64,000 bases of DNA, taken from positions 1 to 64,000 of the forward strand of contig NZ_JAPFFT010000005.1 of NCBI RefSeq assembly GCF_026241105.1, in the 5' to 3' direction. This document shows positions 22,101 to 30,522 of the stretch, piece after piece (position 1 is the first letter of the stretch; the number at the start of each line of letters is the position of its first letter). Below the pieces are notes generated by a model. The model saw only the letters and a program-made list of their open reading frames with translations. It searched no databases and was not told the DNA's origin. The position numbers and the translations under genes are program-made. Source of the DNA: Arthrobacter rhizophilus. GTDB lineage: Bacteria; Actinomycetota; Actinomycetes; Actinomycetales; Micrococcaceae.

Positions 22101-23124
22101 CGCCAAAGTAGGCCGGAATGTGGAGGCCTCCACGGTGCTTCTGCTGCCGCGCATGACGACCATCGGTGAAGGTGCATTCCTCGCGGACGACACCATGGTG
22201 GCCTCCTACGAGCTTGGCGGCGGCTGGATGAAGATTGGACCGGCCAAAATCGGCAAACGCTCGTTCCTCGGCAATTCCGGCATGACCGCCGCGGGCCGCA
22301 GCGTGCCCAAGAATTCCTTGGTCGCAGTGCTGTCGGCTACGCCGGCCAAGGCAAAATCGGGCACCTCCTGGCTGGGCAGCCCGCCGGTCAGGCTGCGCCG
22401 GACCGCCGTCAATGCCGATCAGAGCCTCACCTTCAATCCCCCTCTTGCACTCAAGACCAAACGGGCCCTATGGGAACTGTGCCGCCTGGTGCCGGTCATC
22501 CTGACAGTGGCAATCGCCGTCGGCATCATGCTGGTCCTCGACTGGATCGCTTCGGAGTCCTCTTACTGGCTGGCGGCCCTATTGTGCGGCGTCGTGGTCC
22601 TCGCCGCAGGTGCCGTGGCCGCAGCAAGTTCGGTTGCGGCGAAATGGATTCTGGTGGGCCGGATCAAGGAGGGTGAGCATCCCCTCTGGAGCTCGTTCAT
22701 CTGGCGGAACGAAGTGGTTGACGCCTTTATCGAGATGGTCAGTGCTCCATGGTTCGCGCGTTCGGCATCCGGCACGCCGGCGCTGGTGTGGTGGCTCAGG
22801 GCCCTCGGTGCGAAAATCGGCCGGGGCACCTGGTGCGAAAGCTACTGGTTGCCCGAGGCCGACCTTGTCACGCTCGGCGAAAGTTCCACGGTCAATCGCG
22901 GCTGCGTGGTCCAGACACATCTCTTCCACGACCGCATCATGAGCATCGATACGGTGGTTCTCGGAGACGGCGCCACGATGGGCCCGCACGGGGTCATCCT
23001 GCCGCGCGCCAGCATCGGGGCGGGCGGAACGGTTGGACCGGCGTCGCTCGTCATGCGCGGCGAAACTGTTCCTGCGGGCACCTACTGGATGGGCAACCCC
23101 GTCAGCCCATGGTCCGGTCCGTAG
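19192..23124 (+). CDS. Pls/PosA-type non-ribosomal peptide synthetase (poly-amino-acid synthase-like)
   Basis: A 1310-residue membrane synthetase laid out like epsilon-poly-L-lysine synthase. Adenylation domain about 30-500: FTSGSTGTPKG, core FDAS with D217, NTYGPTEATV, YRSGDLVRY, and the lysine motif PTKTSGKVDR. Carrier domain about 510-590, pantetheine Ser553 in YGGGSLAA. Then six hydrophobic segments in three pairs (about 615-690, 845-910, 1095-1150), each pair followed by a left-handed beta-helix-like domain with hexapeptide repeats. There is no condensation or thioesterase domain. The specificity residues read D-A-E-S-I-G-T-V-V, close to a published lysine code (hand alignment). GTG at 19192 has GAGAAG 8 bases upstream; a TTG at 19162 is possible. 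A peptidase gene follows after 38 bases. Confidence 0.9.
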   Translation: MTQEHEIPADRLELHAVHLPQLQGAGAAPPTRTLIEIIDDTARTFPEASALDDGRKSLSYSELMAQVRGFAAALSAAGLGPGDKIGVRIPSGTNDLYIAILAILSIAAAYVPVDADDPEERARLVFGEAKVSAVVTKSRRIDVSGERPTPHPAPRAPGLDDDSWVIFTSGSTGTPKGVAVRHRSSAAFVDAEARLFLQQDPIGPQDRVLAGLSVAFDASCEEMWLAWRHGACLVPAPRALVRSGMDLGPWLINHGITVVSTVPTLAALWPAEALENVRLLIFGGEACPPELAERLAVDGREVWNTYGPTEATVVACAAPLGGTGPVRIGLPLDGWDLAVVDAAGIPVEEGETGELIIGGVGLARYLDPAKDAEKYAPMPSLGWERAYRSGDLVRYEEAGLIFQGRADEQVKLGGRRIELGEIDAALQALPGVAGAAAAVRTTAAGNQILVGYLAPAGPEDIDLAASRELLTESLPAALIPLLTVVDSLPTKTSGKVDRHSLPWPLAGAGAADADKAPLNLPEDAQWVAEQWESVLGSRVTSLDADFFAYGGGSLAAAQLVSALRVRYPTITVAEIYATPRVGALIDAARQSLPEGGIQGPAAERTVRPTSRKSQIFQTLMGIFLNILVGMRWLTYLMAANHLLADFAGFSAAPVVSWWWILASWLVFVSPPGRMAISILAARTLLRGLQPGTYPRSGKVHLKLWLAEQIQDLSGAISLASAPWVPYYARALGAKIGNNVHLHSLPPVTGLLSLGSGCNIEPEVDLSAWWIDGDYVHIGAIHVGAGATVGSRSTLMPGTSIGAGARVEPGSAVLGKVKAGHLVAGSPAERRGKAKNGWPETPSSHHLIGRLWFAAFAAASALLALIPYISAFAGACVVLGFIQGRSSLQDAFPELLLAIPLAALAWFLCNLLLILATTRMLGIGLAEGYYRVRSRVGWQVWATERVLDMARDLLFPIYASLFTPVWLRLLGAKVGRNVEASTVLLLPRMTTIGEGAFLADDTMVASYELGGGWMKIGPAKIGKRSFLGNSGMTAAGRSVPKNSLVAVLSATPAKAKSGTSWLGSPPVRLRRTAVNADQSLTFNPPLALKTKRALWELCRLVPVILTVAIAVGIMLVLDWIASESSYWLAALLCGVVVLAAGAVAAASSVAAKWILVGRIKEGEHPLWSSFIWRNEVVDAFIEMVSAPWFARSASGTPALVWWLRALGAKIGRGTWCESYWLPEADLVTLGESSTVNRGCVVQTHLFHDRIMSIDTVVLGDGATMGPHGVILPRASIGAGGTVGPASLVMRGETVPAGTYWMGNPVSPWSGP

Positions 23125-23162
23125 CGTAGATTGGCAAGACGACCCGTGAGAACCACCAGCCC

Positions 23163-24587
23163 ATGACAACAGCAGCACAGCAAGCTACACGGAGGCAGCC
23201 AGCGCACATGAGCCGCAGCGAACCAGGAACAACCAGAACTGCTGCCGATCCCTATACCCTGCACCACGGGAGTACGGCATTCCGGGTGTTGCGGTATGAG
23301 TTGGATCTGGACTACAGCTTGGGCAGCAACAGGCTCAACGGCCGCGCGACGCTTCGTTGCATGGCGCTCGAAGACACAGACTCCGTAGTCCTGGATCTGG
23401 TGGGGTTGAAAGCTTCCAAGATCATCGTGGACGGCAAGAAGGTGCCGAAGTTCAGCCCTCGCGGCGAGCACCTTGTTGTCACCGTAAAGGACCGGTTGCG
23501 TGCTGGCCAGGCCTTCACTGTCGAGCTCCGCTACGACGGCAATCCGAAGCCGCGCCGGGGCTTGTGGGGCGAAGTCGGTTGGGAGGAGCTCGACGACGGC
23601 GTCTTGGTTGCGGGCCAGCCGAACGGTGCCGCTTCGTGGTTCCCGTGCAACGACCATCCACGGCACAAGTCCAGCTACTTGATCAGCATCACAACCGACG
23701 ACAACTACCGCGCCATCTGCAACGGCCGCCTCGTCTCGCACAGCCGGAAGTCAAGCCGTGAGACCTGGGTTTATGAACAGAGCGAACCGATGGCCAGCTA
23801 TCTCGCCACGGTTCAGATCGGCCGCTACCGGCTCCACCAGCTGAGCCCCTCACTCAACAGGGCCGACGCCGGAACGGCCCACCATACCGAGGGCGCGCGG
23901 CACACTCCAGTGCCCCAGTTTGTTGCCGTCTCCTCCGGCTTGTTGTCCGAGGCCAAGGCAGGCCTGGCAAGGCAAACCGACATGATGCGCACGTTTGTGG
24001 AGTGTTTCGGTCCATATCCCTTTGCGGAATACACGGCCGTGGTCACCGACGATGAACTCGAAATCCCCCTTGAGGCACAGACGCTCTCCATCTTCGGCCG
24101 CAACCACATGGAGCAATCGTGGGAGGCGCAGCGCCTGATCGCCCACGAGCTGTCCCACCAATGGTTCGGCAACTCGCTCACCGCGAGCAGTTGGAGGGAT
24201 ATCTGGCTGCACGAGGGCTTCGCCTGCTACGCCGAATGGATCTGGTCCGAAGAAGCCGGCGTCATGTCCCTCGCCAACCGAACAAGGGCTGCGTGGCGAA
24301 AGCTCGACGCCGGCGCCCAGGATCTGGTGATCGGCGACCCCGGGCCGGAGCGAATGTTCGATGACCGCGTCTACAAGCGCGGAGCCCTGGCTCTCCATGC
24401 CATTCGTCGTGCATGCGGCGACACGGCGTTCTTCGGTTTGTTGCGGCATTGGACTGAGACCAAGCGCCATGGCTCGGTCTCCACGGCGGAATTCATCGTC
24501 ACAGCCAACGCCTACGTTCCGGGGCTCGACGCCGCCAGCGTGCTGGAGCCCTGGCTGTACCAGGCAAGACTTCCCGCTTTCAGCTGA
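23163..24587 (+). CDS. M1 family zinc metallopeptidase
   Basis: A 474-residue gluzincin aminopeptidase with the zinc site H328-E329-x-x-H332 (HELSHQWFGN) and E351 in WLHEGFACYAEW. It has an N-terminal beta domain but lacks the long C-terminal helical domain of PepN, so it is a short M1 form. No signal peptide is evident, so it is probably cytoplasmic. It begins 38 bases after the Pls-like gene in the same direction and is likely cotranscribed. In Streptomyces, M1-type enzymes degrade epsilon-polylysine, which suggests a role in trimming or self-protection (inference). A second ATG at 23208 with GGAGG 12 bases upstream is an alternative start. Confidence 0.92.
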   Translation: MTTAAQQATRRQPAHMSRSEPGTTRTAADPYTLHHGSTAFRVLRYELDLDYSLGSNRLNGRATLRCMALEDTDSVVLDLVGLKASKIIVDGKKVPKFSPRGEHLVVTVKDRLRAGQAFTVELRYDGNPKPRRGLWGEVGWEELDDGVLVAGQPNGAASWFPCNDHPRHKSSYLISITTDDNYRAICNGRLVSHSRKSSRETWVYEQSEPMASYLATVQIGRYRLHQLSPSLNRADAGTAHHTEGARHTPVPQFVAVSSGLLSEAKAGLARQTDMMRTFVECFGPYPFAEYTAVVTDDELEIPLEAQTLSIFGRNHMEQSWEAQRLIAHELSHQWFGNSLTASSWRDIWLHEGFACYAEWIWSEEAGVMSLANRTRAAWRKLDAGAQDLVIGDPGPERMFDDRVYKRGALALHAIRRACGDTAFFGLLRHWTETKRHGSVSTAEFIVTANAYVPGLDAASVLEPWLYQARLPAFS

Positions 24588-24600
24588 TGCACCGGTCCGG

Positions 24601-25200
24601 CTAAGGGACTGTCAGGGCGACGGCAGCAGCCAGCCCGGCCGGAAGATCCTGGCTGTCAGCGCTGGCCGGGAGCTCGACGTCCCATAGCCCTGGCCTTTCC
24701 AGTACGTCGAGGGAATTCGGTTCCACCCTGAGCCCAACACTCGTCATCTTCAACCAGGCTTCCTTGCGAGCCCATAGTCGCGCCCGTTCCAGCGCACGGT
24801 GGCTGGCGTCCAGGGCATCGAGGTGGTGACGCTCGTGCGCAGTCAGCGCGACGTGGTCGAAGCCGGCGAACTCCGTGCCTGCCGCGCTTTCCAGATCGGC
24901 TCCCAGCCGGAGCCCGGGTTCGGGATGTACGACGGCGGCAAACAGCACCCAGCCGGACGCCCGCGAGGCGCTCAGCACCAGGGGTGCGGGGCCGCCGTCG
25001 AGCAGGTATCCGGGCCGGCCATGCGCAATGTCCGGACCGGCCCCGCATTCCGGGCAGTCATAGGCCGCCTGGAGTTTCGAGGCCGGGACACCCAGGAGCG
25101 CGGCAGCAAAGTTCTGCTGAGCCACCCTGGACGCCAGGAATTCCAGTCGCACTTCCAGGGCCATGGCGTTTCCGCGAAGGATCTCGGCCGGAGACAGCAA
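24601..25200 (-). CDS. 4'-phosphopantetheinyl transferase, Sfp type
   Basis: Transfers phosphopantetheine from coenzyme A to the carrier-domain serine. The Mg-binding and CoA signatures are present: GADLE in the middle, and WARKEAWLK further on. 199 residues from the TTG at 25200. The reading frame continues upstream without ATG, GTG or TTG, and sensible N-terminal sequence (LTRINAGIEGLAVHI) extends to a CTG at 25296 that overlaps the pheT stop as CTGA. If that is the start, the protein has 231 residues, nearer the Sfp norm. It converges on the M1 gene 14 bases away, and its natural client is probably the Pls-like synthetase. Confidence 0.85.
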   Translation of the reverse strand: MLSPAEILRGNAMALEVRLEFLASRVAQQNFAAALLGVPASKLQAAYDCPECGAGPDIAHGRPGYLLDGGPAPLVLSASRASGWVLFAAVVHPEPGLRLGADLESAAGTEFAGFDHVALTAHERHHLDALDASHRALERARLWARKEAWLKMTSVGLRVEPNSLDVLERPGLWDVELPASADSQDLPAGLAAAVALTVP

Positions 25201-25292
25201 ATCCGCCGCTATCTGCGAGATGGCGGCGGACTGCGCGGGTCCGAGGGGCTGGATGTGAACAGCCAGCCCCTCGATACCGGCGTTGATGCGGG

Positions 25293-27842
25293 TCAGCGCT
25301 GGACTGCTCCGAACCGCTCTGCGGCGACGGCGACGGCGGCCTCACGGGCCTCCGATGCCTCATCGGCCGTCAGCGTGCGGTCGGTGGCGCGGAACCGCAA
25401 CCCGAAGGCGAGCGACTTCTTGCCGTCCTCGATGCCCTGGCCAGCGTAGACATCGAACAAGGCGACGTCTTCGAGGAGTTCTCCGGCGCCTTCGCGGAGG
25501 GCAGCCAAGACGGCGTCCGCAGGAACGTCCCGCGGTACCACGAGGGCAACATCCTGCGTGGCCACCGGGAACCCGGAAATGTACTTGGCAACAATCACGT
25601 CCGGAGCGGCGTCGAAGATCGCGTCCGCGTTGAGCTCGAGCGCCACGGAGCGGGCCGGCATGTCATGGGCAGCGAGCAGCTTCGGGTGTAGTTCGCCCGC
25701 GTAGCCCACGACGTCGCCGGAGCGGAGCGCCAACTGGGCGGCACGTCCCGGATGGAACGCCTGATGGCTGCCTTGGCTGACCACGAGCTCCACGCCGAGG
25801 ACGTCGCCGATGAGCCGGGCGACATCGAGGGCGTCTGCCCAGTCCCATGCACGCGGCGCGTGGGCCGCGGCAGCGGGGGAATCATGGCCGGTCAAAACAG
25901 CGGCGATGTGCAGCGGCTGGTCCGGGACGCCGTCGTACAGTCCGTCAAGTACTTCCTCGGACGGCTTGACGCCCAGCGGAGGGATGGACGCCGTGCCCAG
26001 CTGCCCGTCGGGAAGGAACACCGAGCCGGCCTCGAAGAGCGCCAGGTCGCGGAACCCACGGGAGTGGTTGCGGCGGGCAACCTCGATCAGGCCCGGAAGA
26101 ACGGAGGTACGCAGGTAGCCGTGTTCCTCGCTGATCGGGTTGGCCAGTTTGAGGGCGGTGCGTGCCGCGCCTTCCTCAGCGACACCAAAGGTGTCATTGG
26201 ACGACTTGGAGACGAACGGGTACGAGAGGACCTCTGTCAGGCCGGAATCTGCGAGGGCCTGGACCATCCGGCGCTTTTGCTGCTGGGACCGGGTCAAGCC
26301 GCGGCCCGGAGGGGCCACGGGCAGGGTGGCCGGGATGTTGTCATAGCCCACCAGCCTTGCGATTTCCTCGGAGAGGTCTTCCTTGGTTTCCAGGTCATTG
26401 CGCCAGCTCGGTGCCGTGACCACATAGGAGCCGCTCACCTCGCCGTTCAGGACGATGGCGCCCAGGTCCCTGAGGGAACCAGTGATCTGTTCTTCCGTGA
26501 AGTCAATGCCAATCCGGGAGGCCGCGTAGCCAGCCGGCAACTCGATGGTCACCGCGTCGGGAGCGGTCCCGACGTCGGTCCCGACCTCGTCAGCGGTGCC
26601 GCCTGCCAGTTCCACGAGGAGGTCAACGACGCGTTGGGCGGCAATGTTGGCAACCTGCCAGTCCACGCCGCGCTCGAAGCGCTTGGACGCCTCTGACGGC
26701 AGCTTGTGCCCACGGCGCGACCGCCCGATCGAGACCTCGTCGAAGTGCGCAGCTTCGACCAGGATGTTGGTGGTTGAATCGGAAACCTCGGTGTTGGCTC
26801 CGCCCATGACGCCAGCGATCCCGATTGCCCCGGAGCGGTCGGTGATCAGGAGGTCCTCGACGTCGAGCGCGCGCACTTTGCCGTCAAGGGTGGTGATCTT
26901 CTCCCCTGCCACGGCGCGGCGCACCACGATGTCACCGGAGAGCTTGTCGAGGTCGTAGCAGTGGTTCGGCTGGCCGAGCTCGAGCATCACGTAGTTGGAA
27001 ATGTCCACGGGCAGCGAAATGGAGCGGATGCCGGCCAAACGCAGCCGGGAAACCATCCACGGCGGGGTGGGGCGGGTGGCGTCGACTCCTCGAACCGTGC
27101 GGGCCACGAAGCGGTCGCAACCGGGCTTGCCGTAAATCGGAGCGTCGTCGTTGAGCTTGACGCCGTAGCCGCCGGAGAGTGCCGCAGGGGCATTGACCTT
27201 GGCGGCCGGATCCGTGAAGACAGTTCCGGTGGCGTGGGCATATTCGCGGGCGACCCCACGAATCGAGAACGCATAGCCGCGGTCCGGGGTGACGTTGATT
27301 TCGGCGGCTTCGTCGTAGAGGCCCAGCAACGTCATAGCGTCAGTGCCGACCTCGGGGTCCAGGCCGATGCGGGAGAGCACCAAGATGCCGTCGTGGTCCT
27401 CGCCGATGCCGAGTTCGCGTACCGAGGCGATCATGCCCGCGGACAGGTGCCCGTAGGTCTTGCGTGCGGAAATGTGGAAGTCCCCCGGCAGTACGGCGCC
27501 CGGAAGGGTGACAACTACCTTGTCTCCCTCGACGAAGTTGTGGGCACCGCAAATGATGCCCTGCACGCCGGAGGGGTCGATGCCCTCACCGGTGAGGGTC
27601 TGCTCCTGCCCCTCGGGGACCACGCGGACCTGGCACCAATTGATGGTCTTGCCGTTGCTCTGCGGTTCCTTGACCAGGCTCAGGACCCGACCCACCACGA
27701 TGGGACCTTTGAGTTCATCCGTGGGACGGTGGACGGCTTCTTCTTCAAAACCAACCTTGACGAGTTCCGCCATGACGTCTTCGGCCGTGGCGTCGGCCGG
27801 AACCTGCGCGAATTCACGCAGCCAGGAAAGTGGGATACGCAC
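25293..27842 (-). CDS. pheT: Phenylalanyl-tRNA synthetase beta subunit
   Basis: Large subunit of the heterotetrameric PheRS. It carries the tRNA-binding and editing modules. The 849-residue protein has the N-terminal EMAP-like tRNA-binding domain (VVGRVLSLVKEPQS onward), B3/B4 editing domains with GRSRRGHKLPSEASKRFERGVD-type segments, B5, and a C-terminal ferredoxin-fold anticodon-binding domain (YPGFPVATQDVAL-like). The GTG start at 27842 lies 2 bases after the pheS stop and follows GGAGAT inside pheS. The frame is open further upstream only as a pheS shadow. The phosphopantetheinyl transferase gene follows. Confidence 0.97.
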   Translation of the reverse strand: MRIPLSWLREFAQVPADATAEDVMAELVKVGFEEEAVHRPTDELKGPIVVGRVLSLVKEPQSNGKTINWCQVRVVPEGQEQTLTGEGIDPSGVQGIICGAHNFVEGDKVVVTLPGAVLPGDFHISARKTYGHLSAGMIASVRELGIGEDHDGILVLSRIGLDPEVGTDAMTLLGLYDEAAEINVTPDRGYAFSIRGVAREYAHATGTVFTDPAAKVNAPAALSGGYGVKLNDDAPIYGKPGCDRFVARTVRGVDATRPTPPWMVSRLRLAGIRSISLPVDISNYVMLELGQPNHCYDLDKLSGDIVVRRAVAGEKITTLDGKVRALDVEDLLITDRSGAIGIAGVMGGANTEVSDSTTNILVEAAHFDEVSIGRSRRGHKLPSEASKRFERGVDWQVANIAAQRVVDLLVELAGGTADEVGTDVGTAPDAVTIELPAGYAASRIGIDFTEEQITGSLRDLGAIVLNGEVSGSYVVTAPSWRNDLETKEDLSEEIARLVGYDNIPATLPVAPPGRGLTRSQQQKRRMVQALADSGLTEVLSYPFVSKSSNDTFGVAEEGAARTALKLANPISEEHGYLRTSVLPGLIEVARRNHSRGFRDLALFEAGSVFLPDGQLGTASIPPLGVKPSEEVLDGLYDGVPDQPLHIAAVLTGHDSPAAAAHAPRAWDWADALDVARLIGDVLGVELVVSQGSHQAFHPGRAAQLALRSGDVVGYAGELHPKLLAAHDMPARSVALELNADAIFDAAPDVIVAKYISGFPVATQDVALVVPRDVPADAVLAALREGAGELLEDVALFDVYAGQGIEDGKKSLAFGLRFRATDRTLTADEASEAREAAVAVAAERFGAVQR

Positions 27843-27844
27843 TG

Positions 27845-28906
27845 TTAGATCTCCATCCCGAAGTGCTCGCTGAAACGTACGTCGCCTTCGATCATGTCGC
27901 GCATGTCGCCGACCTCGTTGCGGAACATGAGCGTGCGCTCGATGCCCATGCCGAAGGCAAAACCTGAATACTCGTCCGGGTCGATGCCCGCAGCGCGCAG
28001 GACGTTGGGATTGACCATGCCGCAGCCGCCCCATTCGATCCAACGGGGGCCGCCCTTGGCGCCGGGGTGCCAAATGTCCAGCTCCGCCGACGGCTCCGTG
28101 AACGGGAAATAGTTGGGACGCAGGCGAATTTGCGCCTCGTCACCGAACATCTGCCGTGCGAAGTGCTCCAAAGTGCCGCGGAGGTCCGCCATGCTCAGTT
28201 TCTTGTCGATGGCCAGGCCCTCGAACTGATGGAACACGGGCGTGTGGGTGGCATCGAGTTCGTCGGTGCGGAATACCTTGCCGGGGCACAGCACGTAGAT
28301 GGGCACGTCGCGCTCCAGCATGGAACGGACTTGCACCGGGGAGGTGTGCGTGCGCATGAGCAGGTGCGCCTCGGGAGGTTCCACGAAGAACGTGTCCTGC
28401 ATTTCACGGGCGGGGTGGTCCGGCTTGAAGTTGAGGGCGTCGAAGTTGAACCACTCGGATTCGACTTCCGGGCCCTCTGCGATTTCCCAGCCCATGCCAA
28501 CGAAGATGTCCGCCACGCGATCCTGCAGCGTGGATAGCGGGTGGCGGGCACCGGCGCGGCGTCGCCGCGGTGCTGCCGTGACGTCGACGGTTTCCTCCAC
28601 GAGGATACGGGCGTCGTTTTCGGCTTCGAGCACAGCGGTCCGTGCTGCGAGCGCCTGGTTGACGCGGCCCCGCGAGGAGCCCATGAGCTTGCCGGCAGCG
28701 GCCTTCTGCTCCTTGGCCAGGCCACCGATTTCACGGTTGGCAAGGCTCAAGGGCGACTTCTCGCCGGTGTGTGCCAAGCGGACGGCCTTGAGTTCTTCGA
28801 GGGAGGATGCAGCGGCAATCGCGGCGACTGCTTCCTCAACGGCAGCGGTGATGGCGGCTTCATCCAGAGGGTTCGGGATGGCAGCGCCCGGCAAAGTGTC
28901 AGTCAT
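27845..28906 (-). CDS. pheS: Phenylalanyl-tRNA synthetase alpha subunit
   Basis: Catalytic subunit of PheRS. The 353-residue class II protein has an N-terminal coiled coil (about 20-90), motif 2 around RTHTSPVQVRSM and VFRTDELDATHTPVFHQ, and motif 3 GFAFGMGIERTLM. An Ala/Gly position in the substrate pocket (FGMG) is standard. The gene leads the pheST operon; TAGACT about 120 bases upstream could be its -10. Start ATG at 28906. Confidence 0.98.
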   Translation of the reverse strand: MTDTLPGAAIPNPLDEAAITAAVEEAVAAIAAASSLEELKAVRLAHTGEKSPLSLANREIGGLAKEQKAAAGKLMGSSRGRVNQALAARTAVLEAENDARILVEETVDVTAAPRRRRAGARHPLSTLQDRVADIFVGMGWEIAEGPEVESEWFNFDALNFKPDHPAREMQDTFFVEPPEAHLLMRTHTSPVQVRSMLERDVPIYVLCPGKVFRTDELDATHTPVFHQFEGLAIDKKLSMADLRGTLEHFARQMFGDEAQIRLRPNYFPFTEPSAELDIWHPGAKGGPRWIEWGGCGMVNPNVLRAAGIDPDEYSGFAFGMGIERTLMFRNEVGDMRDMIEGDVRFSEHFGMEI

Positions 28907-29076
28907 CTACTGTTCTTAGCTACGAGTCGGAAATGGTCTTCACCAGGCGGGGCCGTGGCAAAGGCAGGAGCAGTGCTCGCCAGACGCGGCCGGCGGGCAC
29001 TAACCCCCAGTCTAGTTGAAGGCTTCGGCCCGGATTTAACCCGTGACGCCGGGGCATCGTTCGCTGGCGGCGCAGC

Positions 29077-29082
29077 TAGCAT
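29077..29082 (+). promoter_or_regulatory. Probable -10 element for leaderless SIMPL gene
   Basis: TAGCAT ends 6 bases before the ATG at 29089. Confidence 0.4.
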
Positions 29083-29088
29083 GGCCTC

Positions 29089-29745
29089 ATGACACCGGTC
29101 CGCACCATTACTATCACCGGGGAGGGAACAGCCGAAGCCGTTCCCGACCTTCTCACGCTGACACTCGCCGTCGAGGTCAGGCGTGATGCCGCCGGAGCGG
29201 CCTACGACGACGCCGGACAGGTGGCCTCGGCGGTCACTGATGCCTTGCGCGGGCACGGGGTGGCTGAGCGTGACCTGCGGACCAGCGGCCTCAATCTGCG
29301 GGCGGAGCTCGTCTGGGCCGAAAACCAGGGGCAAAAGGTCACTGGATATGTCGCGTCAACCACCTTGGTTGCCCGGGTCAGCCCGCCGTCTGCGGCCCCC
29401 GTCGCCATATCTGCGGCCGTCGCTGCAGGTGGCGACAGCCTGCGCATCAATGGGATCGAACAAGGATTCACGGATTCTTCGGCCGTTGCATCCCAGGCGC
29501 AGGAGGCCGCGTGGCGGGAAGCCGAGGCGAAAGCCGCCCGGTTTGCGGCACTCGCCGGCGCCCGGCTAGGCCAGGTCTTGTCCATCGATCAGGGGCCGGA
29601 GCGTGGGTTGCCCGTGCCAATGATGGGTGACATGAAGCGCGCCGTTGCCGCCCAGGGCGTGGCCATCGAAACAGGATCCGTGGCAGTTTCGGCGAGCGTG
29701 GTGGTGCAGTGGGAGCTGGAGTCTCCGGGGCGCAGCGCCGGCTGA
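29089..29745 (+). CDS. SIMPL domain protein (DUF541)
   Basis: A 218-residue protein of the SIMPL/DUF541 family. Its hallmarks are TITGEGTAEAVPD at the N-terminus, DLRTSGLNL, and the paired GYVASTTLV and SASVVVQWEL strands. Family members include periplasmic oxidative-stress proteins, but this one has no signal peptide and is probably cytoplasmic; its function is unknown. TAGCAT ends 6 bases before the ATG, so it is leaderless by the pattern seen here. Divergent from pheST. Confidence 0.85.
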   Translation: MTPVRTITITGEGTAEAVPDLLTLTLAVEVRRDAAGAAYDDAGQVASAVTDALRGHGVAERDLRTSGLNLRAELVWAENQGQKVTGYVASTTLVARVSPPSAAPVAISAAVAAGGDSLRINGIEQGFTDSSAVASQAQEAAWREAEAKAARFAALAGARLGQVLSIDQGPERGLPVPMMGDMKRAVAAQGVAIETGSVAVSASVVVQWELESPGRSAG

Positions 29746-29773
29746 TCCGGCTCTCCTAGTGGGCGGCGCCAGC

Positions 29774-30424
29774 CTAGTGAACAGCCCCCGCGGACAGCTT
29801 CGCGTCCACGGGAGTCTCGAGAGCGGTACGCACGACGACGGCGATCCCCTCGCCCATGTCCCGCGCCGCCATGGACGGTGCGGCACTCCCCCGAGGCAGT
29901 TGGGTTTCGTCGTAGGGAACGTGGATGAAGCCGCCGCGGGCATGTGCCGCGATTCCAGCACCTGAGAGTTCGTGCATCAGGGCATAGAACACGTGGTTGC
30001 ACACATAGGTTCCAGCCGTTTGTGAGACCTCCGCGCGGATTCCCGCGATCTGCAACGCTCGGAGCGCGGACTTCACCGGCAGGGTGCTGAAGTACGCCGC
30101 AGGACCTGCCGGAATGACAGGTTCGTCGATGGGCTGGTTTCCCGCATTGTCCGGGATTCTGGCGTCATCGCAGTTGATGGCCACCCTCTCCAAAGAGAGT
30201 CGATCCCGGCCGCCGGCAAGCCCGGCGCAGATGACCAGCTCCGGCCGCAACCGCGCGTTGGCCTCCCGCAGAACGGCAGCGGATTCACCGAAAACGCAGG
30301 GTAGCTCGAGCGCCTCCACCTCATGCCCCTCAGCGCGCAAAATTTCCCGCGCCACGAGGACGGCGGTCCACGAAGGATTGCTGGAGTCGCCGCCGAAAGG
30401 TTCGAATCCTGTCAGCAGAATCAT
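29774..30424 (-). CDS. pcp: Pyroglutamyl-peptidase I
   Basis: Cysteine peptidase (family C15) that removes N-terminal pyroglutamate from peptides. The 216-residue protein begins MILLTGFEPFGGDSSNPSW, has the catalytic Glu in SLERVAIN, the catalytic Cys in GTYVCNHVFY and the His in GFIHVPYDETQ. Length is typical. TAGGGT ends 6 bases before the ATG, so it is likely leaderless. It converges on the SIMPL gene and diverges from the radical SAM gene. Confidence 0.95.
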   Translation of the reverse strand: MILLTGFEPFGGDSSNPSWTAVLVAREILRAEGHEVEALELPCVFGESAAVLREANARLRPELVICAGLAGGRDRLSLERVAINCDDARIPDNAGNQPIDEPVIPAGPAAYFSTLPVKSALRALQIAGIRAEVSQTAGTYVCNHVFYALMHELSGAGIAAHARGGFIHVPYDETQLPRGSAAPSMAARDMGEGIAVVVRTALETPVDAKLSAGAVH

Positions 30425-30430
30425 GAACCC

Positions 30431-30436
30431 ACCCTA
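30431..30436 (-). promoter_or_regulatory. Probable -10 element for leaderless pcp
   Basis: TAGGGT on the minus strand ends 6 bases before the ATG at 30424. Confidence 0.4.
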
Positions 30437-30497
30437 GCAACAGCTGACCCGGCGTCCAGGTCTCAGCCCCAATCATTCGGCAGGCCTTGACAATCGT

Positions 30498-30513
30498 TCG
30501 AACATATATTCGA
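30498..30513 (+). promoter_or_regulatory. SOS box (LexA operator) before the radical SAM gene
   Basis: TCGAACATATATTCGA differs by one core base from the actinobacterial LexA palindrome TCGAAC-N4-GTTCGA. It ends 9 bases before the ATG of the radical SAM gene, the right place to block transcription. Confidence 0.75.
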
Positions 30514-30522
30514 ATTGAGGCT

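Noticed and set aside
28907..29088. Phenylalanine attenuator before pheS
   Set aside because: No short leader peptide rich in Phe codons and no convincing terminator/antiterminator pair could be seen.
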